From Spirochaetota bacterium (GTDB taxonomy: Bacteria; Spirochaetota; Spirochaetia; SZUA-6): a DNA stretch of 39,979 nucleotides. A model generated the notes under the pieces. The model ran no database searches and had not been told where the DNA came from. It was given only the letters and a program-made list of their open reading frames with translations. The stretch is taken from positions 1 to 39,979 of the forward strand of contig JAADHF010000055.1 in the NCBI GenBank assembly GCA_013151965.1, given 5' to 3'. Shown here piece after piece: positions 33,103-39,979 of the stretch. Numbering within the stretch: position 1 is the first letter of the stretch; the number at the start of each line of letters is the position of its first letter. Made by a program: the position numbers and the translations under genes.

Positions 33103-35138
33103 ATGTGGCTGAAACCAAAAAAATAAAGCCGAAACACGATTCAAAGAGTTCTAAAATATTAAAACCCTTTTTTGAAAAATTAAAGGGATACGGGGAACCG
33201 GAACGCAAGCAGATTATGGCTGCCGCACGCTGGGCAGCGGGACTGCATTATTCACAGAAACGTGCGAGCGGTGAACCGTATATTATACATCCCCTTAATG
33301 TTGCGGAAATCCTTATTGATTTAAAACTCGATTATAAGGCAATCATCGCCGCCCTTCTTCATGATGTAATCGAGGATACGGTAATAAGCCGCAGCGACTT
33401 AAGGCGCGAATTCGGCAAAGAGGTAGAGTCGCTTGTTCATGGGGTAACAAAAATATCCTTTTTACGCGGGAAGAGCAGGACCACCCAGGGAATGGAAACA
33501 ATCCGTAAAATGCTCTTTGCCATGGTAAAGGATATTCGTGTCATACTTATAAAACTGGCGGACAAACTCCACAACATGAGAACCCTTGAGTATCTCGATC
33601 CCGGGTCACAGAAGAGAATAGCAACGGAATGTCTCGATATATATGCTCCTCTGGCCGGGCGGCTGGGAATTTCAAGGATCAAGGATGAGCTGGAAGACCT
33701 GTCATTTAAGTATCTCCAGCCCCAGGTTTATCAGCAGATAAAGAGTTTCGTTGCCGTCAACAGGGAGGGGAGATCTGAGTATTTACGAAAGGTTCAGGAA
33801 GCAATATCAGTGGAAGCCGAAAAAGCAGGTCTGCCTGTGGAATTCGAAACACGGGCAAAGCATTTTTATTCCATATATCGAAAGATGAAAAAACGGGGCA
33901 AACCCATGGAGGAAATATATGACCTTCTCGGCATCAGAATTCTTACTGATACTCCGAGCATGTGCTACGAAGTTCTGGGGCTGGTTCATAAGCTTTTTAT
34001 GCCGATTGCAGGCAGATTTAAAGATTATATTGCAATGCCTAAATCGAATAAGTATCAAAGTCTCCATACAACTGTTATGGGTTATTCGGGAGTTATGATA
34101 GAAATACAGATAAGAACATACGGCATGCACCATACTGCGGAGGATGGTATCGCTGCCCACTGGCTCTACAAAAAGGGTATTTCCAAGGAAGTGGTAAAAG
34201 AGAAAGAGCTGTCTATTATTAATAAGCTTAAGAGCTGGGACGGTGCAAAAGCGGTATCCGGTGAATTCCTGGAAGAGATAAAGCGGGAACTGCTGCGTGA
34301 TTCGATTTATGTGTTTACTCCTCAGGGAGACGTAAAAGAGCTGCCCAAAGGTTCGACGGCGATAGACTTTGCATATCATATCCATAGCGAAATAGGGGAT
34401 CATTGTTTAACCGCAAAGGCGGACGGAATGATTATTCCGCTAAAGAATGAGCTTAAGAATACTCAGGTTGTGCATATTATCACATCCGCATCGGCACACC
34501 CTCATCTTAACTGGCTCAGATATGTTAAAACAGCCAGAGCCCGGTCAAAGATAAGACATTGGCTTAACCTGCATGATACGGGGTTAATAATAGACAGAAA
34601 TATCGTTGCCAGGCGGAAAGAACCCGCCCGTTTCTCACAGACTATAGGGAAAAACGAAACATCGCCGGAAGAGCCGGAAAAGAGAATCCTGGATAAATCG
34701 AAAATAGGAATCAGGATAGACGGAGAGCGGAATATGATGATCCGTCTGGCCAAATGCTGTAATCCGTCTACCGGGGATTCGATAATCGGCTACGTATCCC
34801 GGGGCCGCGGGATTATTGTTCACCGTGCCGACTGCAGTAATCTTGCATATATAAAGGATTTTGATGTGCGCAAAATAGAGGTGGAATGGGAAACAGTTTC
34901 ACCGAAGGCGACGCGGCGCTTTAAAGTAACGGCAAAACTTATTACCAACCTGTTTTCGGAGATAGAGGGAGCTCTGCGCAAGTACAATGGCCATCTGATA
35001 GAGGGTAAACTGGAAGAGATCGATCAGGATACCCTGACGGGTTTCTTTACCGTAGAGCTCGACTACAAAGAAGACTTCGGAAAGGTTCTTAAGAATCTCC
35101 GAACGATCCCTTCGGTGATAAATATTCAGACAGCCTGA
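33099..35138 (+). CDS. rel: Bifunctional (p)ppGpp synthetase/hydrolase (Rel/SpoT)
   Basis: The 679-residue long RSH protein has an HD hydrolase domain with HDVIEDT (88-94), a synthetase domain with YDLLGIRIL (274-282) and GRFKDYIAMPK (305-315), a TGS domain (about 404-463), a Cys-containing helical/zinc region (AKCCNPSTGDSI) and a C-terminal ACT/RRM domain. Intact HD residues imply hydrolase activity, so it is probably the single bifunctional enzyme of the cell. It makes and degrades the stringent alarmone in response to starvation. It starts inside the prmC stop. No terminator hairpin is seen before the convergent permease gene 18 bases away. Confidence 0.95.
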   Translation: MNVAETKKIKPKHDSKSSKILKPFFEKLKGYGEPERKQIMAAARWAAGLHYSQKRASGEPYIIHPLNVAEILIDLKLDYKAIIAALLHDVIEDTVISRSDLRREFGKEVESLVHGVTKISFLRGKSRTTQGMETIRKMLFAMVKDIRVILIKLADKLHNMRTLEYLDPGSQKRIATECLDIYAPLAGRLGISRIKDELEDLSFKYLQPQVYQQIKSFVAVNREGRSEYLRKVQEAISVEAEKAGLPVEFETRAKHFYSIYRKMKKRGKPMEEIYDLLGIRILTDTPSMCYEVLGLVHKLFMPIAGRFKDYIAMPKSNKYQSLHTTVMGYSGVMIEIQIRTYGMHHTAEDGIAAHWLYKKGISKEVVKEKELSIINKLKSWDGAKAVSGEFLEEIKRELLRDSIYVFTPQGDVKELPKGSTAIDFAYHIHSEIGDHCLTAKADGMIIPLKNELKNTQVVHIITSASAHPHLNWLRYVKTARARSKIRHWLNLHDTGLIIDRNIVARRKEPARFSQTIGKNETSPEEPEKRILDKSKIGIRIDGERNMMIRLAKCCNPSTGDSIIGYVSRGRGIIVHRADCSNLAYIKDFDVRKIEVEWETVSPKATRRFKVTAKLITNLFSEIEGALRKYNGHLIEGKLEEIDQDTLTGFFTVELDYKEDFGKVLKNLRTIPSVINIQTA

Positions 35139-35156
35139 ATTATTCTTTTCCCGTAT

Positions 35157-36119
35157 TTATTCTTTTACACCCCCGGATGTTAATCCGCTTACAAGATTCT
35201 TCTGAACTATCATAAAGAGAATCACGACCGGTGTTGCCGTTAGTATCGAAGCAGCCATTATTCTGTCCCAGATGGCATTTTTAGATACGAAAAGCGCTTT
35301 TAAACCGATGGGAAGAGTGTATAGATTCTTGTAAGAACGTAGAAAAACGGATGCGAAGAGATATTCGTTCCAGGCAATCATAAAGGCGTATATGAATACC
35401 GTCGAAAGTGCGGGCAGCGACAGAGGGATGATTACCCTGTAGATTATTTCGAAACGTGTACATCCGTCTATTAGTGCCGCTTCCTCGATAGAGAACGGAA
35501 TGGAGCGGAAGTAGTTGCCCAGCATATAGAGAGAAACGGGAAGTGTCTGTACCATATATATAACAAGCAGTGATATGAATGATCCGGAACCCGTGCGCGC
35601 CAGCCCGCTTTTAATGGCAACCTGATAGAGGGGTATCAGAAGGAGGATGCCTCCGAACATGTACACGAACAGCACGCCTCTCTGAATAATTCCCCTTCCC
35701 CTGTAGTTTACCCTGCTGAAAGAGTAGGCGCCCAGGGTAGCCACTATCAGGGAAATAAAGGATGCGGTAAATGAAAGGAAAAAGGAGTTCCAGAAGTAGC
35801 GCAGAAACGGGAATATATCACCGGTTTCCTGATACTTTTTTGTTATGGACCGCTTCTGTGCCCTTGTAAGTGCCTTATTTTCTAAAAGCCTCTTTATGGA
35901 ATCCGGAACAGTCCTCAGTTTTGTTCCGATATTCAGAAGCTCCTTATATGCCTCTAAATTGATTTTTCTGGGTATTAATGACGGATTTCCCCAGTCAAAC
36001 TGATACTTAAGCGAAAGTGAAAGCATCTGAAGAAACGGAAAAACTGCAAATGTTACTATAAGAAGGATAAGGAGAAAGAACCCCGTTTTTCTGATAAAGT
36101 TTTTCTTTTTTACTACCAT
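35157..36119 (-). CDS. Carbohydrate ABC transporter permease, MalG type
   Basis: The 320-residue inner-membrane protein has six hydrophobic helices and the EAA loop EEAALIDGCTRFEIIYRVIIPLSLPAL (split in the family as EAA...G...P). The long periplasmic loop after helix 1 (residues 35-105) carries charged residues. It forms the transmembrane channel with the permease encoded upstream, and the ATG overlaps that gene's stop by seven bases. No ATP-binding protein is encoded here, so a shared ATPase such as an MsiK-like protein is expected elsewhere. Confidence 0.93.
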   Translation of the reverse strand: MVVKKKNFIRKTGFFLLILLIVTFAVFPFLQMLSLSLKYQFDWGNPSLIPRKINLEAYKELLNIGTKLRTVPDSIKRLLENKALTRAQKRSITKKYQETGDIFPFLRYFWNSFFLSFTASFISLIVATLGAYSFSRVNYRGRGIIQRGVLFVYMFGGILLLIPLYQVAIKSGLARTGSGSFISLLVIYMVQTLPVSLYMLGNYFRSIPFSIEEAALIDGCTRFEIIYRVIIPLSLPALSTVFIYAFMIAWNEYLFASVFLRSYKNLYTLPIGLKALFVSKNAIWDRIMAASILTATPVVILFMIVQKNLVSGLTSGGVKE

Positions 36120-37024
36120 TTTAACACCTTCTTTACGTAGAATAGAATAAATCCGATCAGGAGCAGAAATTGAATCAGTGCGAGTGCTGCGCCCTGACCC
36201 TGATCCATTACACCTGTAAAGGCCTTAAAATAGGTATAGACGGACAGAACCTTTACATTGTCAGTAAGCAGGTAAACATCCTCGAATTTATTAAAATTCC
36301 ATATTACACGCAGGATAACGATCGAACCTATGACAAAGTAGAGTTCGGGAAATGTTATATACCGGAATTTCTGCCATGAACTTGCGCCGTCTATTTCTGC
36401 GGCTTCGTAACCGGAACTGTCGATAGACTGGAGCCTGGAAAGTATCATCAGGTAAGAAAAGGGGAAGCTTCTCCATATGTTAAAAATTATTGCCACAATA
36501 ACGGCATTCTGGGGAGAACCGATCAAGTTAAAACGTTTATCGAATAGATGGAGCATGTCGTATGTTACATGCATAAACAAGCCGTTTACCGGATCGAAAA
36601 AAAACTGCCATGAGAATACAACCGAAATAACGGGAGCTATATAGGGAAGCAGTATCAGCGCACGGACAAGGCCTCTGAACGGGAAGTTCTTTACCATGAC
36701 AAGGGCAACACCGAGACCGATCAGGGTTGTCCCGATAGTAGTGCTGATAACATAAATAAATGTTGTAAGTACGGCATGCCAGAATGACGGGTCGCTAAGT
36801 ACATTTTTATAGTTCTGTAACCCTATATAGATATTGGCTCCCTGGAGTTTAACATCGAACAAGCTTAAATACATGTTATAAATGATAGGGTATATGATGA
36901 GAGAACCGATAATTATTACAGAGGGAAGTATAAGTTTCCAGCCGAACCGTTCTTCTTCGATTCTCAATGCATGTGCTTTTGCGATCATTCTGTTGCCTCT
37001 TAATGCAGGTGCTTTTACAGCCAC
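36113..37024 (-). CDS. Carbohydrate ABC transporter permease, MalF type
   Basis: The 303-residue protein has six membrane helices and the EAA loop YEAAEIDGASSWQKFRYITFPEL. It starts at GTG 37024 with AAGGAGG seven bases upstream. It pairs with the MalG-type permease, whose start overlaps its stop. It lies 99 bases after the binding-protein gene, from which it is separated by a strong hairpin. Confidence 0.93.
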   Translation of the reverse strand: MAVKAPALRGNRMIAKAHALRIEEERFGWKLILPSVIIIGSLIIYPIIYNMYLSLFDVKLQGANIYIGLQNYKNVLSDPSFWHAVLTTFIYVISTTIGTTLIGLGVALVMVKNFPFRGLVRALILLPYIAPVISVVFSWQFFFDPVNGLFMHVTYDMLHLFDKRFNLIGSPQNAVIVAIIFNIWRSFPFSYLMILSRLQSIDSSGYEAAEIDGASSWQKFRYITFPELYFVIGSIVILRVIWNFNKFEDVYLLTDNVKVLSVYTYFKAFTGVMDQGQGAALALIQFLLLIGFILFYVKKVLKW

Positions 37025-37073
37025 TCTATTACCTCCTTTTGTATAATAAGGCGGGGAAAAGCGGATATATATA

Positions 37074-37112
37074 CAAAAAAAGGCAAGGTTCTAAATAAGA
37101 ACCCCGCCTTTT
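37074..37112 (-). terminator. Strong hairpin/attenuator between binding-protein and permease genes
   Basis: On the minus strand the 15-base arms (37112-37098 and 37092-37078) pair fully apart from two G-U wobbles, with a five-base loop. The transcript then runs through a T tract (37081-37075). It lies 12 bases after the binding-protein stop, and partial read-through would give less permease than binding protein. Confidence 0.82.
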
Positions 37113-37123
37113 AAAACATGAGA

Positions 37124-38494
37124 TTATTCTACGATTTTTTTCATTTCGCCTTCTGCCCAGCTCATAGACTTATCCACATCGGCATTTTCCTGAGTGATCT
37201 TGTATATCATCTGAGGAATAATCTTCTGTGAGAAAATCTTTCCGTATTGAGGAATTAGTTTTCCGCCTACGATTCCGAACCGTTTTATATCTTCCAGCCC
37301 TGCTATGATGGACTGTATCTTTTTTTTGCCGTATTTCTTAAAGATACCCTTGGGATCGTTCATGAATTTATCACTTGCAGCAATCTTTTTAATTACAGGG
37401 TTCATTCCGCCTGGTGCCATATGAAGGAATGTTACATAGGCATCTTCGGTGTACATGTACTTTAAAAACTTTTCAGCGGCAGCAGTATCGGCGGCTTTTT
37501 TCTGTTTAAAAATATTAAGTGCAACAATTACACCGTAGGATGAAGGCTGTTTATGTGTAATAATCGGAGCAAAACCTGTCTGCGTAACAAGATTGGAATC
37601 GAATGACGCTCCCTTAAGGTTCTCGAAATTCTTACCTGTAAGTGAGCTTGCGGCAACATCGGCAAGGGCCAGATCGTCCATAATGTACGTCGAGTAGAAG
37701 AACATGGCCATTTTCTGCTGTATATAGTAATCTCTTGCTCTCCATGTCTGGGGACCCGGAGGATTGTACTTTGCCAGTTTTGCATAGTACTGAACGGCTT
37801 CTTTCATCGCCGGAGAGTTAAATATAAGTTTCCCGTCGCTTGTAAAGATCCGTGCTTTGTTGGAAATAGCGATCTGTGTAAAACACTGTTCGGCATAGTT
37901 CTCTGCTTTTGTTCCGACAAGAATACCATACTGGTTCTTATCCGGTTTATAAAAGGTTTTGGCTGCCTTTTCTATTGATTCCCAGGTATTAGGCGGATTT
38001 AAGCCGGCATTTTTGAACCAGTCGCTTCTGTACCAGAGTCCCTGTATCCAGCCGTGGTAGGGAAGTGCATAGTAGCTTCCCTTATTCGGACTTTCGAGCA
38101 TCGATAACGGACCGGCATAGAATGCGCTTTTTCCGATCGAGTTTATAATTTTTGTTGCTTCCTTCATGTCCAGAAGTCCTGACGAGCCGAAATCGATCGA
38201 GTTTTCAGAACCTGTCTCTGCAACAGCGGGGAGATTGCCTGCTGCGGAAGATGCAGCAACCTGTTTCGGCATGTCGTTTTCATCCACCGGTACAACCGAA
38301 ATCTTTATTTCGGGATTGATGCCCTGAAAAATGTCTACCAGTGTCTGAATGGTGCTTACTCTGCTGGACTGTGTTTCTGTTGTCCAGAATTCAATACTTG
38401 CAGGTTTTGTTTCCTGTTTTCCCCCGGCAAATACACCGACAGTAACAGACAGTGTAAGCAGAAGGATGAGCAGGAACATTGTAGGTTTTTTCAT
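37124..38494 (-). CDS. Extracellular solute-binding protein of a sugar ABC importer
   Basis: The 456-residue protein has a Sec signal peptide (residues 1-23; VGVFAGG cleavage region, no lipobox cysteine). The mature fold is family-1 solute-binding protein-like: FWTTETQSSRV, NPEIKISVVPV, GWIQGLWYRSDWFKNAGLNPPNTW and APGGMNP segments. It captures a sugar or oligosaccharide in the periplasm and delivers it to the two permeases downstream. No glycosidase or kinase is linked, so the sugar cannot be inferred. The ATG has AAGGAGG about seven bases upstream. Translation may be influenced by leader hairpins. Confidence 0.9.
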   Translation of the reverse strand: MKKPTMFLLILLLTLSVTVGVFAGGKQETKPASIEFWTTETQSSRVSTIQTLVDIFQGINPEIKISVVPVDENDMPKQVAASSAAGNLPAVAETGSENSIDFGSSGLLDMKEATKIINSIGKSAFYAGPLSMLESPNKGSYYALPYHGWIQGLWYRSDWFKNAGLNPPNTWESIEKAAKTFYKPDKNQYGILVGTKAENYAEQCFTQIAISNKARIFTSDGKLIFNSPAMKEAVQYYAKLAKYNPPGPQTWRARDYYIQQKMAMFFYSTYIMDDLALADVAASSLTGKNFENLKGASFDSNLVTQTGFAPIITHKQPSSYGVIVALNIFKQKKAADTAAAEKFLKYMYTEDAYVTFLHMAPGGMNPVIKKIAASDKFMNDPKGIFKKYGKKKIQSIIAGLEDIKRFGIVGGKLIPQYGKIFSQKIIPQMIYKITQENADVDKSMSWAEGEMKKIVE

Positions 38495-38521
38495 AAAACC
38501 CTCCTTATATTAATTATTTCA

Positions 38522-38546
38522 CTTCCCATACCGGGAAGATATTCCC
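38522..38546 (-). promoter_or_regulatory. Overlapping inverted repeats in the binding-protein leader
   Basis: CTTCCC (38522-38527) and GGGAAG (38533-38538) form a perfect six-base stem. The same GGGAA block also pairs with TTCCC (38542-38546), so only one of the two hairpins can form at a time. They lie 28-52 bases before the ATG, upstream of the ribosome site. They may be an operator pair or an RNA switch. Confidence 0.4.
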
Positions 38547-38565
38547 ATATCTGTTTTAACGATTT

Positions 38566-38594
38566 TTATTTTTAGAGTGATTACCATTGGTCAA
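38566..38594 (-). promoter_or_regulatory. Possible promoter of the ABC operon
   Basis: A TTGACC (38594-38589) lies 17 bases before AAATAA (38571-38566) on the minus strand. The -10 match is weak. The gap between the lacI-type gene and the binding-protein gene is 115 bases. Confidence 0.28.
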
Positions 38595-38609
38595 AGGATT
38601 TTTTTCCTC

Positions 38610-39644
38610 CTATCCCTGTTTTTCTTTTTTCTGCGGCGGACCGACCGAATTTCTTATAACAGGCTGCGGCGGAAGCAGTATCTGTCTCTGCTTTAAAGGC
38701 CGGTTGTTCATTATTTTATACAGCATGTCAAAAAGCTGCCTTCCGATTTCATAGATGGGAACCTGTATTGTCGTTAATGAAGGATGTGCATTCTCTGCAA
38801 GGGCTATTCCGTCATATCCGCAGATCGATATGTCGGAACCGATTTTTAAGCCCAGTTGATTTGCCGCGGAATAAATCCCGAGGGCTGTTAAATCATTGGC
38901 GGCAACTATTGCAGTAGGTCTGTTTTGTTGTTTCAGTAATTCCAGACCTAATATTTTACCTGTCTCCTGTGTTAAATCGCCTGCTTTAATAAAAGCGGGA
39001 TTGTAATTAATGCCGGAATTCTTAAGAGCTTCCCTGTAGCCTTCGTTTCTGTACTGGGTAAAAACCAATCCGTCGGGAGAGGTAATAAATCCTATTTTAC
39101 GGTGTCCGATTTTAATAAGATGTTCTGTAAGCAGCCTGATTCCGCTTTTGCTGTCTATGTCTATAAAGGCTACATCCGGCTTATCGGATGTTCTGCCTAA
39201 CAGTACAAAGGGTATGTGAGCTTTAAGAAGGTATTCCACCCTTTTGTCCGATTTTTTTGTCCGTGTAATGATTACACCGTCCACCCTCCCGCCTGCAACG
39301 ATGCGCTTGTATGCTTCGATTTCACTCCCGCCCTCCGGAGAGGTTCCAACGAGAACATCGTAATTTTCGGCGGCTGCACCGTCGCCTATGCCTGTTAACA
39401 GCTCGATAAAAAAGGGATCCGAAAATCTCATTCCGTATGTTGGTATAAGAAAACCAACCACATAGGTTTTTCCCGCACGAAGCTGGCGTGCACTCTGGTA
39501 CGGGTAATAGTCGTGCTTTTTTGCTGCCTCTTTTATTTTCTGCCGTGTTTCACTGCTTACGTCTTTATAGCCTAAAAGCGCCCTGGAGATAGTGGAGATC
39601 GAATAACCTGTTTTCATGGCAAGATCTTTTAATCTTATTGGCAT
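38610..39644 (-). CDS. LacI/GalR family transcriptional regulator
   Basis: The 344-residue protein has the N-terminal HTH (4-23: RLKDLAMKTGYSISTISRALLG) and hinge (QSARQLRAGKT), then a periplasmic-binding-protein-like effector domain ending with the PVIRNSV tail. It probably represses the downstream sugar importer and releases DNA when the sugar binds. The start ATG 39644 is preceded by AAGG. An AAAACGTTTT operator-like site lies in its own promoter, implying autoregulation. The effector is unknown. Confidence 0.93.
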   Translation of the reverse strand: MPIRLKDLAMKTGYSISTISRALLGYKDVSSETRQKIKEAAKKHDYYPYQSARQLRAGKTYVVGFLIPTYGMRFSDPFFIELLTGIGDGAAAENYDVLVGTSPEGGSEIEAYKRIVAGGRVDGVIITRTKKSDKRVEYLLKAHIPFVLLGRTSDKPDVAFIDIDSKSGIRLLTEHLIKIGHRKIGFITSPDGLVFTQYRNEGYREALKNSGINYNPAFIKAGDLTQETGKILGLELLKQQNRPTAIVAANDLTALGIYSAANQLGLKIGSDISICGYDGIALAENAHPSLTTIQVPIYEIGRQLFDMLYKIMNNRPLKQRQILLPPQPVIRNSVGPPQKKEKQG

Positions 39645-39671
39645 GTAAAACCTTTTTTTACGGTGTTTAAC

Positions 39672-39685
39672 CGAAAACGTTTTTG
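39672..39685. promoter_or_regulatory. LacI-type operator in the regulator's own promoter
   Basis: CGAAAACGTTTTTG is palindromic apart from one position, with the perfect core AAAACGTTTT and the central CG that LacI-family sites usually show. It lies between the -10 (39704-39699) and the ATG, where binding would block transcription. Confidence 0.6.
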
Positions 39686-39698
39686 TAATATTATCGTT

Positions 39699-39727
39699 AG
39701 TGTAATGTTCATTTGGAAATACGTCAA
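39699..39727 (-). promoter_or_regulatory. Promoter of the LacI-family gene
   Basis: On the minus strand, TTGACG (39727-39722) and TACACT (39704-39699) are 17 bases apart. An AT-rich tandem repeat lies just upstream, as an UP element would. Confidence 0.55.
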
Positions 39728-39734
39728 GTTCTAA

Positions 39735-39760
39735 AATAAATTTATTTAATAAATTTATTT
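39735..39760. repeat. Tandem copy of a 13-base AT palindrome
   Basis: AATAAATTTATTT occurs twice without a gap (39735-39747 and 39748-39760). Each copy contains the perfect palindrome AATAAATTTATT. It starts eight bases upstream of the LacI-family -35, so it may act as an UP element or a regulator site. Confidence 0.6.
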
Positions 39761-39769
39761 AAATTATGC

Positions 39770-39862
39770 TTCCTGCAGGAACCGGTATTATATCCTGATC
39801 GTGATTTTACTGCCCCGGCCGGGAAAGATTCGGAAACCATTAGGGTTGATATGTTCTTTTAA
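39770..39862 (+). other. GC-richer patch with palindromes and a short open frame
   Basis: The perfect palindrome TTCCTGCAGGAA (39770-39781) and CCCGGCCGGG (39814-39823) stand out from the AT-rich flanks. An open frame reads PVLYPDRDFTAP, then a KDSETIRVDMFF end with TAA at 39860-39862, without a start or ribosome site. It may be operator sites or the tail of a lost gene; I cannot name a family. Confidence 0.3.
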
Positions 39863-39874
39863 TTTTTTTATTTT
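39846..39874 (+). promoter_or_regulatory. Possible promoter of the nitroreductase gene
   Basis: TTGATA (39846-39851) and TATTTT (39869-39874) are 17 bases apart in a T-rich stretch, about 55 bases before the ATG at 39929. Confidence 0.33.
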
Positions 39875-39928
39875 TACTATAGGATTTAAAAAGTAAAACA
39901 AAGAAAACCAGACCGGGGGGTTAAAGAA

Positions 39929-39979
39929 TGGTATTTTATGATGCCGTAAGAAAAAGACACAGCTTAAGAAAGTACGATT
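39929..39979 (+). CDS. Partial nitroreductase-family protein, N-terminus only
   Basis: The frame from ATG 39929 reads MVFYDAVRKRHSLRKYD to the window edge. RKRHSLRKY matches the N-terminal FMN-phosphate-binding motif R-x-S-x-R-x-[YF] of nitroreductases. A G-rich ribosome site lies about eight bases upstream. These FMN enzymes reduce nitro compounds, quinones or flavins with NAD(P)H. Only 17 codons are visible. Confidence 0.65.

Overview
The window looks like a chromosomal core region of a Gram-negative anaerobe or microaerophile, most probably a spirochaete. This is inferred from gene content and not from a database match. The supporting signs are a trigger factor-clpP-clpX-lon block, many short lipobox signal peptides on TPR proteins, an exported glycoside-hydrolase-like DUF4015 protein, a flavodiiron protein, and frequent GTG/TTG starts. 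I see no CRISPR array, insertion sequence, phage gene or rRNA.

Layout. 1-411: start of a minus-strand gene with a consensus promoter, then a mostly empty gap. 412-4540 (+): FAD-linked D-lactate/glycolate-type dehydrogenase, a thiol peroxidase remnant, an M48 membrane protease and a flavodiiron protein. 4588-10205 (-): lon, clpX, clpP, tig, with lon/clpX and clpX/clpP overlapping. 10318-11111 (-): seven tRNA genes (Pro-Arg-His-Arg-Lys-Leu-Gly in transcription order) with several internal promoters, ending in a terminator. 11203-11649 (-): argR, which has no ATG, GTG or TTG at its true start. 11795-14177 (+): polX and nth, a DNA repair pair. 14140-20568 (-): Nudix hydrolase, small lipoprotein, five-cysteine protein, TPR lipoprotein, DUF4015 protein and icd. 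20656-23831 (+): TPR lipoprotein, aminotransferase and an exported protein. 23860-25086 (-): M20 peptidase. 25245-30071 (+): SH3 lipoprotein, phosphomannomutase/phosphoglucomutase, a catalytically degenerate M20 homologue and gpgS for glucosylglycerate-type compatible solutes, followed by an in-frame remnant of a short-chain dehydrogenase. 30152-30925 (-): M50-like membrane protease. 30972-35138 (+): an unlisted 57-residue Cys protein, prfA, prmC and rel. 35157-39644 (-): a carbohydrate ABC importer without its ATPase, plus a LacI regulator. 39929-end (+): start of a nitroreductase.

How the genes work together. Protein quality control (Tig, ClpXP, Lon), translation termination and the stringent response (RF1, PrmC, Rel), base excision and gap repair (Nth, PolX) and oxygen defence (flavodiiron protein) are grouped in tight, overlapping operons. 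The sugar importer is preceded by its likely repressor, and a strong hairpin after the binding-protein gene probably sets a high ratio of binding protein to permease.

Most noteworthy are two gene remnants (Tpx and SDR C-terminal pieces), each lying just after the stop codon of an intact gene; argR initiating at CTG or ATT; a 57-residue Cys-rich ORF with a promoter placed for leaderless translation, coupled to prfA; a PolX lacking one catalytic aspartate; and an M20 homologue lacking its catalytic glutamates. I do not see a clear new multi-gene system.
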